A DNA stretch of 64,000 nt from Spirulina sp. SIO3F2 (GCA_010672165.1 JAAHHN010000004.1:1-64000), one strand, 5' to 3'. Counted from the stretch's first letter, positions 17,601 to 27,826 are shown. Numbers and translations are program-made. Notes: generated by a model not told the origin, from the sequence alone.

Positions 17601-18560
17601 ATGAAAACGATCTCTCGACATACATTTAATCCCTTTTCCTTCTGTTTGATTCTGTTAGCGTTGGCGCTATTGGCACCCGCCTGTCGCCCCTCTGCTGATT
17701 TCAACTCCACTCAGGAGACCCAAGCAACTCAAACACCCGCATCCAGCGACGCTGAACTGGAGATTACAGAACTGGCGATCGCTATTCTCCCAGCCCAAAC
17801 AGGAGAGGATGCCAAGGCGAGTTTTAGTAGCCTTGAGGCCTATTTGACGGAACAACTTGGAATTCCCGTCACCCTCACCCTTGCCGAGAGTTACGATGCC
17901 ACGATTGAGATGATGGCTGACGAAAGGGTTTACGTCGCTCATTTGGGGCCGTTTTCTTACATCAAAGCCAAAACACAAAATGATGCCCTTGAATCCATTG
18001 TGACAAGTATTCAAGCGGATACGGGTCGCCCATGGTACACCAGCGTTATCATTGCTAGCAATGCCAGTGGCATTCAAGAGCTGGCTGATATCAAGGGCAA
18101 ACGCTTTAGCTTTGTGAGTGAATCTTCAACCTCTGGTTTTCTCGTCCCTACAGGTGCGTTTAAAGATCTTGAAATTGATCCAGATGTTGATTTTGCCACG
18201 ATCGGTTTTGCAGGCAGCCATGATCAAAATGCTGCTGCTCTAGCCCAAGGACAAACTGATGCGGCTGCGATGACAGCTCAAACCTACCAAGAAGCTAAAC
18301 AGTCGGGTCAACTTCCAGAGGATACATTCACGCTGATTTGGGAATCTGATCCTATTCCTGGTGGTCCCATCGTCATTAATACCAAGCTATCTGAAGATCT
18401 GCAAAGTAAGCTTAAAGAAGCCCTGGTTAATGCGCCGCCTGAAGTGGTTAATGTCATAGAACGCAGTAATGATGAAGGTGCAGGTTATACATTAGTTACA
18501 GATGAAGACTATGACCTGATTCGCCGTTTACATGACTCACTGGGAATTGAAGGGTATTAA
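17601..18560 (+). CDS. PhnD-like phosphate/phosphonate-type substrate-binding lipoprotein
   Basis: A 319-residue periplasmic binding protein of the PhnD family. ATG at 17601 gives a lipoprotein signal (FCLILLALALLAPACRPS) with lipobox Cys. The core has the family features AILPAQTGEDAKASFSSLEAYLTEQLGIPV, YVAHLGPFSYIKA, KGKRFSFVSESSTSGFLVPTGAF, AGSHDQNAAALAQGQTDAAA and PGGPIVIN. PhnD proteins bind phosphonate, phosphite or related oxyanions. No phnC or phnE lies nearby; a histidine kinase follows 135 nt downstream on the same strand. A sensing role is therefore as likely as transport. Confidence 0.9.
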   Translation: MKTISRHTFNPFSFCLILLALALLAPACRPSADFNSTQETQATQTPASSDAELEITELAIAILPAQTGEDAKASFSSLEAYLTEQLGIPVTLTLAESYDATIEMMADERVYVAHLGPFSYIKAKTQNDALESIVTSIQADTGRPWYTSVIIASNASGIQELADIKGKRFSFVSESSTSGFLVPTGAFKDLEIDPDVDFATIGFAGSHDQNAAALAQGQTDAAAMTAQTYQEAKQSGQLPEDTFTLIWESDPIPGGPIVINTKLSEDLQSKLKEALVNAPPEVVNVIERSNDEGAGYTLVTDEDYDLIRRLHDSLGIEGY

Positions 18561-18695
18561 AAGACTTTGCCTAAATATGTTGGCTTGGACGAGAGGATTG
18601 TTGCTTATTCCCTCAGGATTCCAGGCAAATATGGTGATATGCACTAATGTTGAGATTAAAATCCTGTCTCAGTCTACTTTGAAAATCAGACTGCT

Positions 18696-20432
18696 ATGAG
18701 AATTGCAACTAAGCTACTTACATCTTCTGGACTCATTATTGCAGTGATTATTACCTTCTTTGGAGGTGGTACATTGCTATCCCAAAGAATTGGCAGAAAA
18801 GCTGAAATTCAGCATAAAAAGACCCTGTTGATAGTTAATCGTGTCCTAGGTCTTAAGATTTCCCTGCAAAATGAAATTTCTTATCTCAAAGACTATCTTT
18901 TTTTGGATGAGAGTTCAACTCAGATGGCGAAGTTTCAAAAAGAAAAGTCTAATCTTGTCCTGGCCTTAGAACAGCTTCAAAAGCAGTTGCCTGATTCTCT
19001 TACTGTAAAATCAATCCAGGCACGGCATAAGACACTGATTCAACTATCAGATATGCTTAGGGATGGGGGAGATTCCTTAGCTGAAATCAAACAAGATATT
19101 AGTACGATCGATGCTTATGGTCGAGATATTAATTATTTGATTGATAACTTAATTGAGGATGCGATCGCCCAAGAGGAATTTGCCTATCAACGGGTCAAAC
19201 GTCTAGAGTCTTGGCTGTTTATTGCTCAATATACCAGTATTTTAGTTATCTTAGTGCTGCTTGCCTGGCAATTCAAGCAAATTTTTTTACCATTGATTCA
19301 ATCTATTCGAGATTTAAAACTTGGGGTTACGGAAATTGGTACAGGACAATTTCAGAAACGGGTAACCATCGAGACAGGAGATGAAATTGAAGAACTCGCC
19401 TATGATTTCAATTTGATGGCACAGCAGCTTGAGGAATCTTATCACTCTCTAGAAGCTAAAGTTGACGAGCGCACAGCTCAATTCAAAAAAGCTAATCAAG
19501 CCTTAACACAGACTTTACAAGAATTAAGGCAAACCCAAGGGCAGCTCATTCAGAATGAAAAAATGTCGAGCTTAGGTCAGCTTGTTGCAGGAGTTGCCCA
19601 TGAAATCAATAACCCAGTTGGTTTTATTTATGGTAATTCAACCCATATAGCTGGCTATGTTGCAGATCTGTTCGAGATTATCAATTGTTATGAGCAACAG
19701 TATCCCAATCCCCACCCAGTAGTGCTGAGTTTGTATGAAGAACTAGAAATTGACTATCTTAAAACTGATTTACCTGAGGCTGTAAAATCCATGAAGTTGG
19801 GGGCCGATCGCATCCGTGAAATTGTTCTTTCACTCCGTAATTTCTCTCGCCTCGATGAAGCAGAAACTAAGGAAGCAGATATTCATGAAGGCTTGGATAA
19901 TACCCTGATGATTTTGCAAAATCGTACTAAGTTTCAAGCGAAGCGCCCTGCAATCAAAATCAGAAAAGACTATGGTGAGATTCCTCTTTTCTATTGTTAT
20001 CCAGGTCAGCTCAATCAAGTTTTTATGAATATTCTGAGTAATTCGATTGATGCTTTGGAAGAATATCATCGCAACCGAGTTGAAACAAATCAGATATCAG
20101 AAGCTCCTCTGGAAATTCAGATTAAAACACAACAAGTATCAACACCTGTTGCTCATTCTATGTTAGAGGTAGAGAACTGGATTCAAATTACTATTGCAGA
20201 TAATGGCCCAGGGATTAGTGAGTCTGTGCTAAATAAATTATTTGATCCGTTTTTCACAACCAAAAAAGTGGGTAAAGGCACAGGTTTAGGACTTTCGATT
20301 AGTTATCAGATTATTGTAGAAAAGCATGGGGGAGATTTGCGTTGTGAATCAATCCTTGGGCAAGGGGCTAAATTTTTCATCACGTTGCCGATGTTGAAAG
20401 CGGGCCAAATCCTAGAACCTGCGATCGCCTAG
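18696..20432 (+). CDS. Sensor histidine kinase with HAMP domain
   Basis: A 578-residue membrane kinase with helices at about 7-29 and 173-193 enclosing a mostly helical periplasmic region of about 140 residues (four-helix-bundle-like, no Cache motif). HAMP spans 194-250; a coiled coil follows; the H-box LGQLVAGVAHEINNP has phospho-acceptor H302. The HATPase part shows NILSNSIDAL, DNGPGISES and [19 protein letters not shown]. The transmitter shares long stretches with the kinase at 6968-9022 ([22 protein letters not shown]), so the two are paralogues with different sensor halves. Its partner is probably the PhnD-like protein just upstream. No response regulator is adjacent on this strand. Confidence 0.93.
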   Translation: MRIATKLLTSSGLIIAVIITFFGGGTLLSQRIGRKAEIQHKKTLLIVNRVLGLKISLQNEISYLKDYLFLDESSTQMAKFQKEKSNLVLALEQLQKQLPDSLTVKSIQARHKTLIQLSDMLRDGGDSLAEIKQDISTIDAYGRDINYLIDNLIEDAIAQEEFAYQRVKRLESWLFIAQYTSILVILVLLAWQFKQIFLPLIQSIRDLKLGVTEIGTGQFQKRVTIETGDEIEELAYDFNLMAQQLEESYHSLEAKVDERTAQFKKANQALTQTLQELRQTQGQLIQNEKMSSLGQLVAGVAHEINNPVGFIYGNSTHIAGYVADLFEIINCYEQQYPNPHPVVLSLYEELEIDYLKTDLPEAVKSMKLGADRIREIVLSLRNFSRLDEAETKEADIHEGLDNTLMILQNRTKFQAKRPAIKIRKDYGEIPLFYCYPGQLNQVFMNILSNSIDALEEYHRNRVETNQISEAPLEIQIKTQQVSTPVAHSMLEVENWIQITIADNGPGISESVLNKLFDPFFTTKKVGKGTGLGLSISYQIIVEKHGGDLRCESILGQGAKFFITLPMLKAGQILEPAIA

Positions 20433-20493
20433 CCATGATTCTGCAAAGGCTTGAGCGTGCGAGGTGATATTGTGCAATCAGTCCGTACAATTC

Positions 20494-23289
20494 TCAAACA
20501 TAGGGTGTGATGCTCGAAGTCTCTGATGGTACAGACTGCGCCTCCAGGACATCCACAATATAGTCAAAACGATAATGATTAAGACATTGCAGCAGATACT
20601 TTTGCAAGGGTCGCGCTGAACTGGGCATCGCTTGGAGTAACGGTAGCACAAGCGTGTGATCGCATTGTCGAGCTACTGTTTTTAGGGATAGTCGCCAGTC
20701 GTGAGAGAGTTGTCCAAGTAAAGTCTGAAACTGCTCCTGTTGAGACTGATTGACCAGAAAACTGGGTTCGGAGTCAGTGAGGCTGGCAAGAACCGTAGCA
20801 TTGGCCTCGCCGTAGCAATATTGTACATTGAGATGTTCTGCGAGCTTGGTGAAGATCAGCGTTTCATCAAATGGTTTGCGTACAAAGTCATCGCAGCCTG
20901 CTGCGAGAGCCAAAGCGCGATCGGCTTCAAACACCCGCGCTGTCAGCGCAATGATCTTGGTCGGGTTGAGGTGCGCTGCCAGTTCTCGCGCTCGGATTTT
21001 ACGGGTGATCGCATAGCCATCCATCTCCGGAATTTGCGCATCCATCCACACCAGGTGGGGACTAAACGTTTCCCAAAGATGTAAGGCGCTGTCCGCCTCT
21101 GTGGCAATGCGGACATCAAACCCCACTTCACAGAGGAGTTCACTGAGCAAATGACAATGCTCAATCGAATCATCTACGACTAATAGTCGATATTCAGGTT
21201 GGTTGGGGGCTAAATGCAGGACTTGGGGCGCAATATGAGGCCGTTCAATGGCCTGGAGCTGCGATCGCTCCACTGGAATTACAAACTCAAACCGAGAGCC
21301 AACCCCGACGGTGCTTTGTACCGTAATCTCCCCCCCCATCAAGCGCACAAACTGTTGTGAGATCGCCAGCCCCAATCCCGTGCCTTGACCAACATTTTGA
21401 CCACTCTGGGTCTGCTCAAAGGGTTTAAAGAGTTGAGCAAGTTCCTTTGGGGAAATCCCCACGCCCGTATCCACCACGACACAATGTAGTGCCCCACCCC
21501 CTTCGGTGGGCGAAAAATGCATCAGGAGACTCACCTGACCTTGGGTGGTGAATTTGAGGGCATTCCCCAACAGGTTAATCAGCACCTGCCGTAGCTTGCC
21601 TTCATCCGTGCAGATATAACGCGGAGTGTCGGGATGGCGCTCGAACAGGAGATTTAACCCCTGACCCACTGCTTTGAGGTGGAGCATTTCGTAGAGGCGA
21701 TCGCAAAACTGATGTAAATCAAATGGGTTTTTATGGATAGGAATACGTCGAGCCTCAATTTTGGCCAGATCCAAGACATCATTGATCAGTCCAAGCAAAT
21801 GCTCGCCACTGCGATTAATGGTTGTTAAGTGTTCTTGCTGCGGTGGGGTGAGATTAATCTGCCGCTGTAGGAGTTGGGTAAAACCTAGAATGACATTGAG
21901 GGGAGTACGCAACTCGTGACTCATCTTCGCCAAGAAATCACTTTTTGCACGGTTGGCTTGTTCAGCGGTTTCCTTCGCCTGCTGGAGTTCGACCGCACTA
22001 CGAATGCGATCGCTAATATCTTCCAAAATGACCGTCGCATAGCGTGGTATGCCTTCGGCATCATAGGTGAGGGAAACCGTTTTGTTGCACCAAATCACCT
22101 GTCCATCTCGGCGTAGGCACCGTTTTTCTAGGGTATAAGTTCCTAGCTCTCCCGCCCAGAGGGCTTGATAATGCTGAGCGTCCGGGTTTAAATCGTCCGG
22201 ATGAGAAAGCTCCTGAAAACTCAACTGCAATATTTCTGCGGCATCATAACCAAAGATATCGCAATAGCGTTGGTTGACTTTTAGACAGCCCCCCACTTGA
22301 TTATGGTGGGCAATACCGATCGCGGCTTGGTTAAATGTAGCGTTGAGCAGCGCTTCACTCTCGCGGATCGCCTTTTCCGCCTGACGCCGCTGAGTAATAT
22401 CTTCCAGCACCCCCAGCACTCCTACCACTTGACCTTGGGGATCATGGATGGGGACTCGGTTGATATCTAACCAAACTTCTTGCCCAGCGTCATCCAGGCG
22501 TTCTTTAATCGCTACTGTGTGGAGTTGGGGTTGATTGGTTTCAATGATCTGGCGATCGAGAGCCCGATAGCGCTCAGCAACCTCGCGCTCGGGGAGTAGA
22601 TCAAAATCAGTCTTGCCCTCTACAATGGCTGGATCGGTTAATCCCGCAGCGGCAGCCCAACGTTTATTGCACCCTAAAAATACTGAATTTGTATCTTTCC
22701 AAAATACTTGCTGGGGAATGTTGTCAATGATCAGCCGGAGGTATTGTTTTTGTTTTTGGAGTGCAACTTCCGCTTGCTTGCGGGCGCTAATATCTTGCAG
22801 AGCAACAAAAATTCCCTGTGGTTTGCCTTGGGTGTCTTGACGCAGATGGGCACTCAAAATGCTGTAGACCCAATCACCGGGCTGACCGCATCGCTGTTCG
22901 AGATCCGTCAGGGGCTCATGGTTGCTCACGAGGGTTTGTAATTGTTGGCTGAGATGGTTTTGATCGTGAGGATGAATCCACTCTAGAAAAGAGGTTTGCA
23001 AGAGTTCTGCGACAGGAACCTGAATCAGACGACACAGGGCAGGATTAACCTGTAGAATGGTGCCCTCTAAGGATAACTCTGCCATGCCAATGGGGGCGAA
23101 GGCAAAAGGGTTTTGGGTCTCGTTTCCTGAAGGAGAAAGTGCGCTTGGGGTAGCTTGTCGCTCCCGAAAAGCTAACCGACTCAGGCCGAAGCCGATCGCG
23201 CCGCTAAGGGCCATCGCCACTACCCAACCCCAGGCAGGCAACTCCAAGGCTAAGAAGCCAGGCACAAACAACGCGGGATAAGAAATCAT
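20494..23289 (-). CDS. PAS-domain hybrid sensor histidine kinase/response regulator
   Basis: A 931-residue hybrid kinase. One membrane helix (about 17-38) is followed by three PAS domains (about 65-175, 180-300, 305-430, each ending in a PAC-like QDIS, LEDIT or LEDIS). HisKA has [11 protein letters not shown] with H458; HATPase has [21 protein letters not shown] and [13 protein letters not shown] receiver domain starts [11 protein letters not shown] and carries [12 protein letters not shown] with the phospho-Asp and the later Lys in VRKPFDE. The C-terminal 110 residues are helical and could be a degenerate phosphotransfer domain, but no HPt motif is clear. Convergent with the upstream kinase, separated by 61 nt. 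Confidence 0.93.
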   Translation of the reverse strand: MISYPALFVPGFLALELPAWGWVVAMALSGAIGFGLSRLAFRERQATPSALSPSGNETQNPFAFAPIGMAELSLEGTILQVNPALCRLIQVPVAELLQTSFLEWIHPHDQNHLSQQLQTLVSNHEPLTDLEQRCGQPGDWVYSILSAHLRQDTQGKPQGIFVALQDISARKQAEVALQKQKQYLRLIIDNIPQQVFWKDTNSVFLGCNKRWAAAAGLTDPAIVEGKTDFDLLPEREVAERYRALDRQIIETNQPQLHTVAIKERLDDAGQEVWLDINRVPIHDPQGQVVGVLGVLEDITQRRQAEKAIRESEALLNATFNQAAIGIAHHNQVGGCLKVNQRYCDIFGYDAAEILQLSFQELSHPDDLNPDAQHYQALWAGELGTYTLEKRCLRRDGQVIWCNKTVSLTYDAEGIPRYATVILEDISDRIRSAVELQQAKETAEQANRAKSDFLAKMSHELRTPLNVILGFTQLLQRQINLTPPQQEHLTTINRSGEHLLGLINDVLDLAKIEARRIPIHKNPFDLHQFCDRLYEMLHLKAVGQGLNLLFERHPDTPRYICTDEGKLRQVLINLLGNALKFTTQGQVSLLMHFSPTEGGGALHCVVVDTGVGISPKELAQLFKPFEQTQSGQNVGQGTGLGLAISQQFVRLMGGEITVQSTVGVGSRFEFVIPVERSQLQAIERPHIAPQVLHLAPNQPEYRLLVVDDSIEHCHLLSELLCEVGFDVRIATEADSALHLWETFSPHLVWMDAQIPEMDGYAITRKIRARELAAHLNPTKIIALTARVFEADRALALAAGCDDFVRKPFDETLIFTKLAEHLNVQYCYGEANATVLASLTDSEPSFLVNQSQQEQFQTLLGQLSHDWRLSLKTVARQCDHTLVLPLLQAMPSSARPLQKYLLQCLNHYRFDYIVDVLEAQSVPSETSSITPYV

Positions 23290-23453
23290 AGGTGATTGCT
23301 AGAGAGTTGAATGGGGTGAGTCAGGCCCCCTTGACAACAGCCAACCAAGAACCATTCTTTATTATGACCCTTCCCTTCACCTTATTTGGGGCGGGGAATA
23401 TCCCCCTCTCGGAGTAAAACCAGGATGACTGAGAGGCAACTGAGAAGCAGATG

Positions 23454-23894
23454 TTACGATTCGTCTGCTTTGGGCGCTTGCGATCGCGCCGTTAGCTCAT
23501 CAATGGTTTGAATCACCAGCCGCTTCGCTTGCAGTTGCCAACCCCACCGCTGTATGGCGATCGCGGCGGGTAGTGCCAGGGCAGTGCCCAAAAAATCCAA
23601 GGGTTGTCGGAACGAAATGCCGAGAAGCAAGCCTAACCCGGCAATCCCCCAAAAGGGTAAAGCGATGGCCTGGCGTTGCTCAATCACCAAACGGCTGAAA
23701 ATGTTATCGGGAATCTCGGTCAAGAGTTCCTGTTTCACTTGCTGTTGCTGGGCTGGCGTCACTGACAGGCCAATTTTGCGGCGGAGTTTTTCAATCTTGC
23801 GAGCATCGGTGCTGTATTGCGTCAGCTCATCTTCGGCCATCATAACCAAGCGTTCGGTTTGTCCCATGCTCCCCTTCAGTTCATTGTCAATCAT
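23454..23894 (-). CDS. Small two-helix membrane protein, unknown
   Basis: A 146-residue protein. The N-terminal half is charged and helical (residues 1-75, EDELTQYSTDARKIEKLRRKI then AQQQQVKQELLTEIPDNIF); two hydrophobic segments follow at about 77-94 and 98-114; the tail is charged. I recognise no family. Codon use and lack of a better frame support it as real. Two in-frame ATG codons (23894 and 23867) could both serve. It sits alone between the hybrid kinase and the phycobilin lyase gene. Confidence 0.65.
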   Translation of the reverse strand: MIDNELKGSMGQTERLVMMAEDELTQYSTDARKIEKLRRKIGLSVTPAQQQQVKQELLTEIPDNIFSRLVIEQRQAIALPFWGIAGLGLLLGISFRQPLDFLGTALALPAAIAIQRWGWQLQAKRLVIQTIDELTARSQAPKADES

Positions 23895-24058
23895 TACGTT
23901 CTATTGAACAGGGGCAAGCCACATTTGGGCAACCGCATTACTGCATATCCTAATCCTCTATGCCCTTGACTGCATCTCAGATATACGCCTTGTCATTCCT
24001 TGAAGATGCCTCCTACAATGCTCTCGGCAGCGAAAAGAGAGAGATTGGGAGCGGAAAT

Positions 24059-24613
24059 ATGAGTCAACAAGCCTTTGCAGAATTTTTTGAGCATTGTGTT
24101 GGGAATTGGAGCACTGAGCGCACCTATCATTATCTTAATCAGCAAGTGGTGGAGCGATCGCACACAGATTTCCAAATTCAACGTCTGACGTCGGGGATTA
24201 AGACTAAAGTTCTCAATGATAATCAATATGCCATTCCAGATAATCTTGAGCTATTGCAGGGTTTCTCTTTGGCATTCCAGACGGTTTCTGAGACGGGCGA
24301 TCGCGTCAAGCAGCAGCTCAATATTTTGTTTGTGGTGAAAAGTGAGACGGGATCAGTATTAGAGGGGGACTATTTGCGCGATCGTGCCTACGAAGAAGAT
24401 CGACCCATCATCTCACCCTTTAAGTTTGATTCCACCAGCCGGGAGTTATTGATGACCACGACCTACACACGGGTGGTCTCGGTGGATTCGATTATGATGA
24501 TTAATCCCAAATTGCGAATTCGGCGGATTTTTAACTATTTCAAGCCAGAGCCAGGTCAGCCGCTCAAAGATATGGGGTTAGTGGGTTTTGGGGTTGAGCA
24601 GAAAGTATCGTAG
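24059..24613 (+). CDS. CpcS/CpeS-type phycobiliprotein lyase
   Basis: A 184-residue lipocalin-fold protein that attaches phycobilin chromophores to cysteines of phycobiliproteins. The family pattern is visible: FFEHCVGNWSTERTYHYLN at the N-terminus, LNILFVVKSETGSVLEGDYLRD, and LLMTTTYTRVVSVDSIMMINPKLRIRR. ATG at 24059 is preceded by GGGAGCGG, a good ribosome site, and matches the usual length; an upstream in-frame ATG at 23960 would add 33 unlike residues. No phycobiliprotein structural genes are adjacent. Whether it is CpcS, CpcU or another member cannot be settled. Confidence 0.88.
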   Translation: MSQQAFAEFFEHCVGNWSTERTYHYLNQQVVERSHTDFQIQRLTSGIKTKVLNDNQYAIPDNLELLQGFSLAFQTVSETGDRVKQQLNILFVVKSETGSVLEGDYLRDRAYEEDRPIISPFKFDSTSRELLMTTTYTRVVSVDSIMMINPKLRIRRIFNYFKPEPGQPLKDMGLVGFGVEQKVS

Positions 24614-24659
24614 AAGGTCTCTACAATTAAAGTGATCCGTACGATCCTCATAACCAGCA

Positions 24660-25226
24660 ATGACTGCTACTCCCTTGCTACGGAAAACGTTCACTGTCCA
24701 AGAATTTCGTCAAATCCTTGAACTGGATTTTCTCCAGGACACCCGTCTGGAACTACTGAACGGAGAAATTATTGATATGGGTAAAATTGGGCCGCGCCAT
24801 GCTGCTATCGTGCGTCGTCTGACCCGCCTACTGAGTCAACAACTTGACCCCACCCAAGCCACACTCGATGTGCAAAATCCCATTGAAATCAGTCCCAATT
24901 CTCAGCCTCAGCCGGACTTAAGTCTGTTGGTTTCTCGTGAGGATGACTATGAAGCCCGTCATCCTCTGCCCAGTGACGTTGTGCTACTCATTGAAGTGGC
25001 TGACACGACCTTAGAAAGCGATCGCAAGATCAAAGTGCCGCTCTATAGTCAAGCGGGAATTCCAGAAGTGTGGCTGGTTGATCTCAACGGCAAAATGTTA
25101 ACCGCTCACCGCCAACCTAGTCCCCAAGGGTATCGGTTGGTGCAATTGCAGAGTTTTGATGATACGATTTCGCCGTTGCGATTGCCGGATGTATCGTTGT
25201 CGTTGCGCTCTCTTTTTCCGCAATGA
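24660..25226 (+). CDS. Uma2 family (DUF820) endonuclease-like protein
   Basis: A 188-residue member of the large cyanobacterial Uma2/DUF820 family with a PD-(D/E)XK-type fold. Visible are FRQILELDFLQDTRLELLNGEIIDMG, the QPDLSLL Asp, VVLLIEVADTTLESDRKIKVPLY with Glu and Lys, and GIPEVWLVDL. These genes are numerous, often adjacent to unrelated genes and of uncertain biological role; nuclease activity is inferred from the fold. It lies 46 nt after the lyase gene on the same strand and might be read through. Confidence 0.9.
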   Translation: MTATPLLRKTFTVQEFRQILELDFLQDTRLELLNGEIIDMGKIGPRHAAIVRRLTRLLSQQLDPTQATLDVQNPIEISPNSQPQPDLSLLVSREDDYEARHPLPSDVVLLIEVADTTLESDRKIKVPLYSQAGIPEVWLVDLNGKMLTAHRQPSPQGYRLVQLQSFDDTISPLRLPDVSLSLRSLFPQ

Positions 25227-25356
25227 TCTAAATTGCTCTTAAGCTCTTGACTCAAAAAGCAACTCCGCATATAGTTTACTGGTATTCTTGAACTAAATAG
25301 AGACTTGAGTTAGACAGAACTCTACTCAAGTCAAGACTCTGATATCGCAAAAGATC

Positions 25357-26802
25357 ATGAAACCAGTAGAATCAGGCTATCTATCTGAGCTATCAACTAA
25401 AATTCAAACCTTACCTCCAGATGAAGCTTCACCCCATCTTCTAGAGGGAAGTATGCTGATCCTGTTAGCAGGTTTTCCTGACCTTGCTTTGACAGCATTC
25501 ATGCATTTAGTGGAAGGTGAGCTGAAAGTTGGTGAGAAGAGTCGGCTTGCTCCGTCGATTAAATCCATTCTTCCCAGCCTGTTTTGCGCAGTCGGTCAAC
25601 CTTGTCCGGCTATCTTTTCTGATCAGGCAATGTCATTTAGGCAATTGGGAGAGTATATTGCTGAGAATCGTAGGGAATATGAAAGAACTGCAAGTATTGA
25701 TCGATGGTTTCAGGTCAAGATGCCAAGAGATGACTGGAGTCAAGAATTTCTACACGAAATTACTCATCCATCTGTTGATATAGAAAGCAATGAGAGATTT
25801 AAGGTGTATGCTTTTTTGCAAGACCTACATCGAATTATCTCTGTACGCTATATCAGTCGTAAAAAATGGCAAGATGTTGATCGGCTTTTATCACTATTTG
25901 AAGCTGTCATTGATGCCTGGCAGCTTGATGAAAAAGGTTATATGGAGTATGAAATCATTGTATTTGGAATACGAACTTATCTTGAGTTAAGAGATGAAGA
26001 AAAATTAGATCATTATATTCAGAAGCTTTGGCGATCTGAAGATCGACCCATTAGTTATTTGTTTCCACTTCCATATTTTCCTGCGTTAATCGAAAGATTT
26101 GAGCGAGGTGCTTTGCGAACTGAGATCAACTTCAGTCGAGAACAAGTGAAAAACTTTATAGACTCTCTTCAAATTCGTAATCAAAAATCTGAAATCAACT
26201 TTTTTGTGCCAACCGTGGAAGATTGGACTATTCTTCTGACAGAGTTGAGCGAAGCTATATTTAAAGATTTGAGTATTGATGATATTGAAGATGAACAAGA
26301 AAGCCATCCTGATGTTGTCGAGAATAGAAGCTGTCTTAGAGCAGGGGCAACAGAAGATGAGCTTCTGGAATTGGAGCACAATTTGACAATACCTCTACCA
26401 TTAAGCTATAAGAATTTCCTGAGAGCTTCTAATGGCTTCGTTTTTTTGAGTGGATATTGTGAACTATTCGGCACAGATGAGATCAAATGGTTTGCCGATG
26501 AAAACAGTGATTGGATAGAAGCTTGGGATAGCGATGATAGTGATATCACTGATGAGCAGTACTTTCAATACGGAGAACATCAAGATTGTGTTTGGATTCG
26601 GAGCCAGTATATGAAGGCAGCCCTGCAACTTAGTTCTACTGAAGATGGCTATGTCTACTTGCTCAACCCTAAAATCATTGATAATAGGAATGAATGGGAA
26701 GCCTGGGATTTTGGCAATAAATTGCCTGGTGCATATCGATATCGTTCCTTTTGGGAAATGATGAAAGAAATGCATAAAGAATATGTTGATTCTGAAGGCT
26801 AA
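25357..26802 (+). CDS. SMI1/KNR4 (SUKH) domain protein with long unknown N-terminus
   Basis: A 481-residue soluble protein. The C-terminal 150 residues match SUKH/SMI1-KNR4: CLRAGATEDELLELEHNL, PLPLSYKNFLRASNGF, then the acidic strand-rich core ending YRYRSFWEMMKEMHKEYV. SUKH domains often act as immunity proteins against polymorphic toxins or as binding modules. The N-terminal 320 residues are helical and not recognised. Acidic overall, as many immunity proteins are. No toxin gene is adjacent. The gene is somewhat A+T-richer than its neighbours. Confidence 0.8.
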   Translation: MKPVESGYLSELSTKIQTLPPDEASPHLLEGSMLILLAGFPDLALTAFMHLVEGELKVGEKSRLAPSIKSILPSLFCAVGQPCPAIFSDQAMSFRQLGEYIAENRREYERTASIDRWFQVKMPRDDWSQEFLHEITHPSVDIESNERFKVYAFLQDLHRIISVRYISRKKWQDVDRLLSLFEAVIDAWQLDEKGYMEYEIIVFGIRTYLELRDEEKLDHYIQKLWRSEDRPISYLFPLPYFPALIERFERGALRTEINFSREQVKNFIDSLQIRNQKSEINFFVPTVEDWTILLTELSEAIFKDLSIDDIEDEQESHPDVVENRSCLRAGATEDELLELEHNLTIPLPLSYKNFLRASNGFVFLSGYCELFGTDEIKWFADENSDWIEAWDSDDSDITDEQYFQYGEHQDCVWIRSQYMKAALQLSSTEDGYVYLLNPKIIDNRNEWEAWDFGNKLPGAYRYRSFWEMMKEMHKEYVDSEG

Positions 26803-26830
26803 GAATCAACATGTGTCTCACCGAAAAAAA

Positions 26831-26848
26831 TGGGAGCAGGTGCTCCCA
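26831..26848 (-). terminator. Intrinsic terminator of the di-iron protein gene
   Basis: TGGGAGCA (26831-26838) pairs perfectly with TGCTCCCA (26841-26848). Read on the minus strand, the hairpin is followed at once by T7 (complement of 26824-26830) and lies 36 nt past the stop of the gene at 26885-27826. It lies within 50 nt of the convergent SUKH gene and may limit read-through from both sides. Confidence 0.85.
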
Positions 26849-26884
26849 CTAAATTTTCTCCAAATTGGTTGAAAAGAAATGTCC

Positions 26885-27826
26885 TTATGCCATGCGCAAC
26901 CTCGGTCGCAACCCAAACAACCCCTCCAAAATCTCCGGCTGAAGATGCTTGTTCCAATCGCATATTTGGCGAAGCACCCGTGTGAAGATGTAAGCCAATT
27001 CCGCCCCATAACGTAGATTACCGATTTGTAGAATCTCGCTGCTGGTGGTGCGATCGCCCTGGTGATGGTCAAACATTTGAACAAACTGAGCCGTCATACC
27101 CACCAAACGGTTAAAGGTTTGGTCGGCAAAACCCCAGCGGGTCATACCCCAGAACTTGGCCAGGTGGTTGACTTCGTCCTGCATCGGCTGGGCGATCGCT
27201 TGCTGTAATGCTCCTGTCGAATGGGCCATGAGCCAGAGGTAAAGCGAGACTGCACTCCATTCGGTAGTGATACGGCGGATCGCGTGGCGATAGAGGTCTT
27301 CACCCAGATCAATTTCTGGCTCCAACGTTGTGATCGTGTTGCTGTGGGGGGTGAAGGGTTCGCCGACCAGTTGTTGATAGAGCTTGCAAAACGTCGGCGC
27401 ATGTTGGCGTTCTTCCTTTTCCCAAACCCCCACTTCAATCAGTTTCCCCTCGGCATCATAGGAGCCACTAATAAAGCGACTCATCTCCGGATGCACTTGT
27501 TGGAGGTAGTCACGGCTGATTTGGGCATAGTCTCGAATGGGGGCTTCGACTTCTGCTGAAGCCGCGATGAGGCTGGCAAATAGCTCCCGATCGACGCCCA
27601 CAATCTGCTCAGGAGAAATAGCCTGCCAGTCAAACCGTTCCCAAGGCCGTTGATGGGGTTGCTCAAACTGTTGGGGCAGGTCTTGGAGCCGCTGGGTGAG
27701 AACTTGAGGGGCGAGGTAGCTCTCGGCAAGATATTTGAGGCGTTGTTTGGTGTGGAAGTAGTTGGGCTGGGGGTGGTAGTAGCCAGCGAGATCAAGGGTG
27801 GGTTGGGGGCGTAAGCTTGGGGTCAT
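26885..27826 (-). CDS. Ferritin-like di-iron protein
   Basis: A 313-residue, largely helical protein. Candidate carboxylate-bridged di-iron ligands are E139 and H142 in WEKEERQH, E189 in TTEWSAV and E218 and H221 in DEVNH, with a further Glu near 92-94. This EExxH / DExxH spacing is that of ferritin-like oxidases and soluble acyl-ACP desaturases, whose motif WTAEENRH it echoes. The protein has no signal peptide. The reaction is unknown. It is a single gene with a strong terminator; two direct repeats lie about 115 nt upstream of its start. Confidence 0.75.
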   Translation of the reverse strand: MTPSLRPQPTLDLAGYYHPQPNYFHTKQRLKYLAESYLAPQVLTQRLQDLPQQFEQPHQRPWERFDWQAISPEQIVGVDRELFASLIAASAEVEAPIRDYAQISRDYLQQVHPEMSRFISGSYDAEGKLIEVGVWEKEERQHAPTFCKLYQQLVGEPFTPHSNTITTLEPEIDLGEDLYRHAIRRITTEWSAVSLYLWLMAHSTGALQQAIAQPMQDEVNHLAKFWGMTRWGFADQTFNRLVGMTAQFVQMFDHHQGDRTTSSEILQIGNLRYGAELAYIFTRVLRQICDWNKHLQPEILEGLFGLRPRLRMA

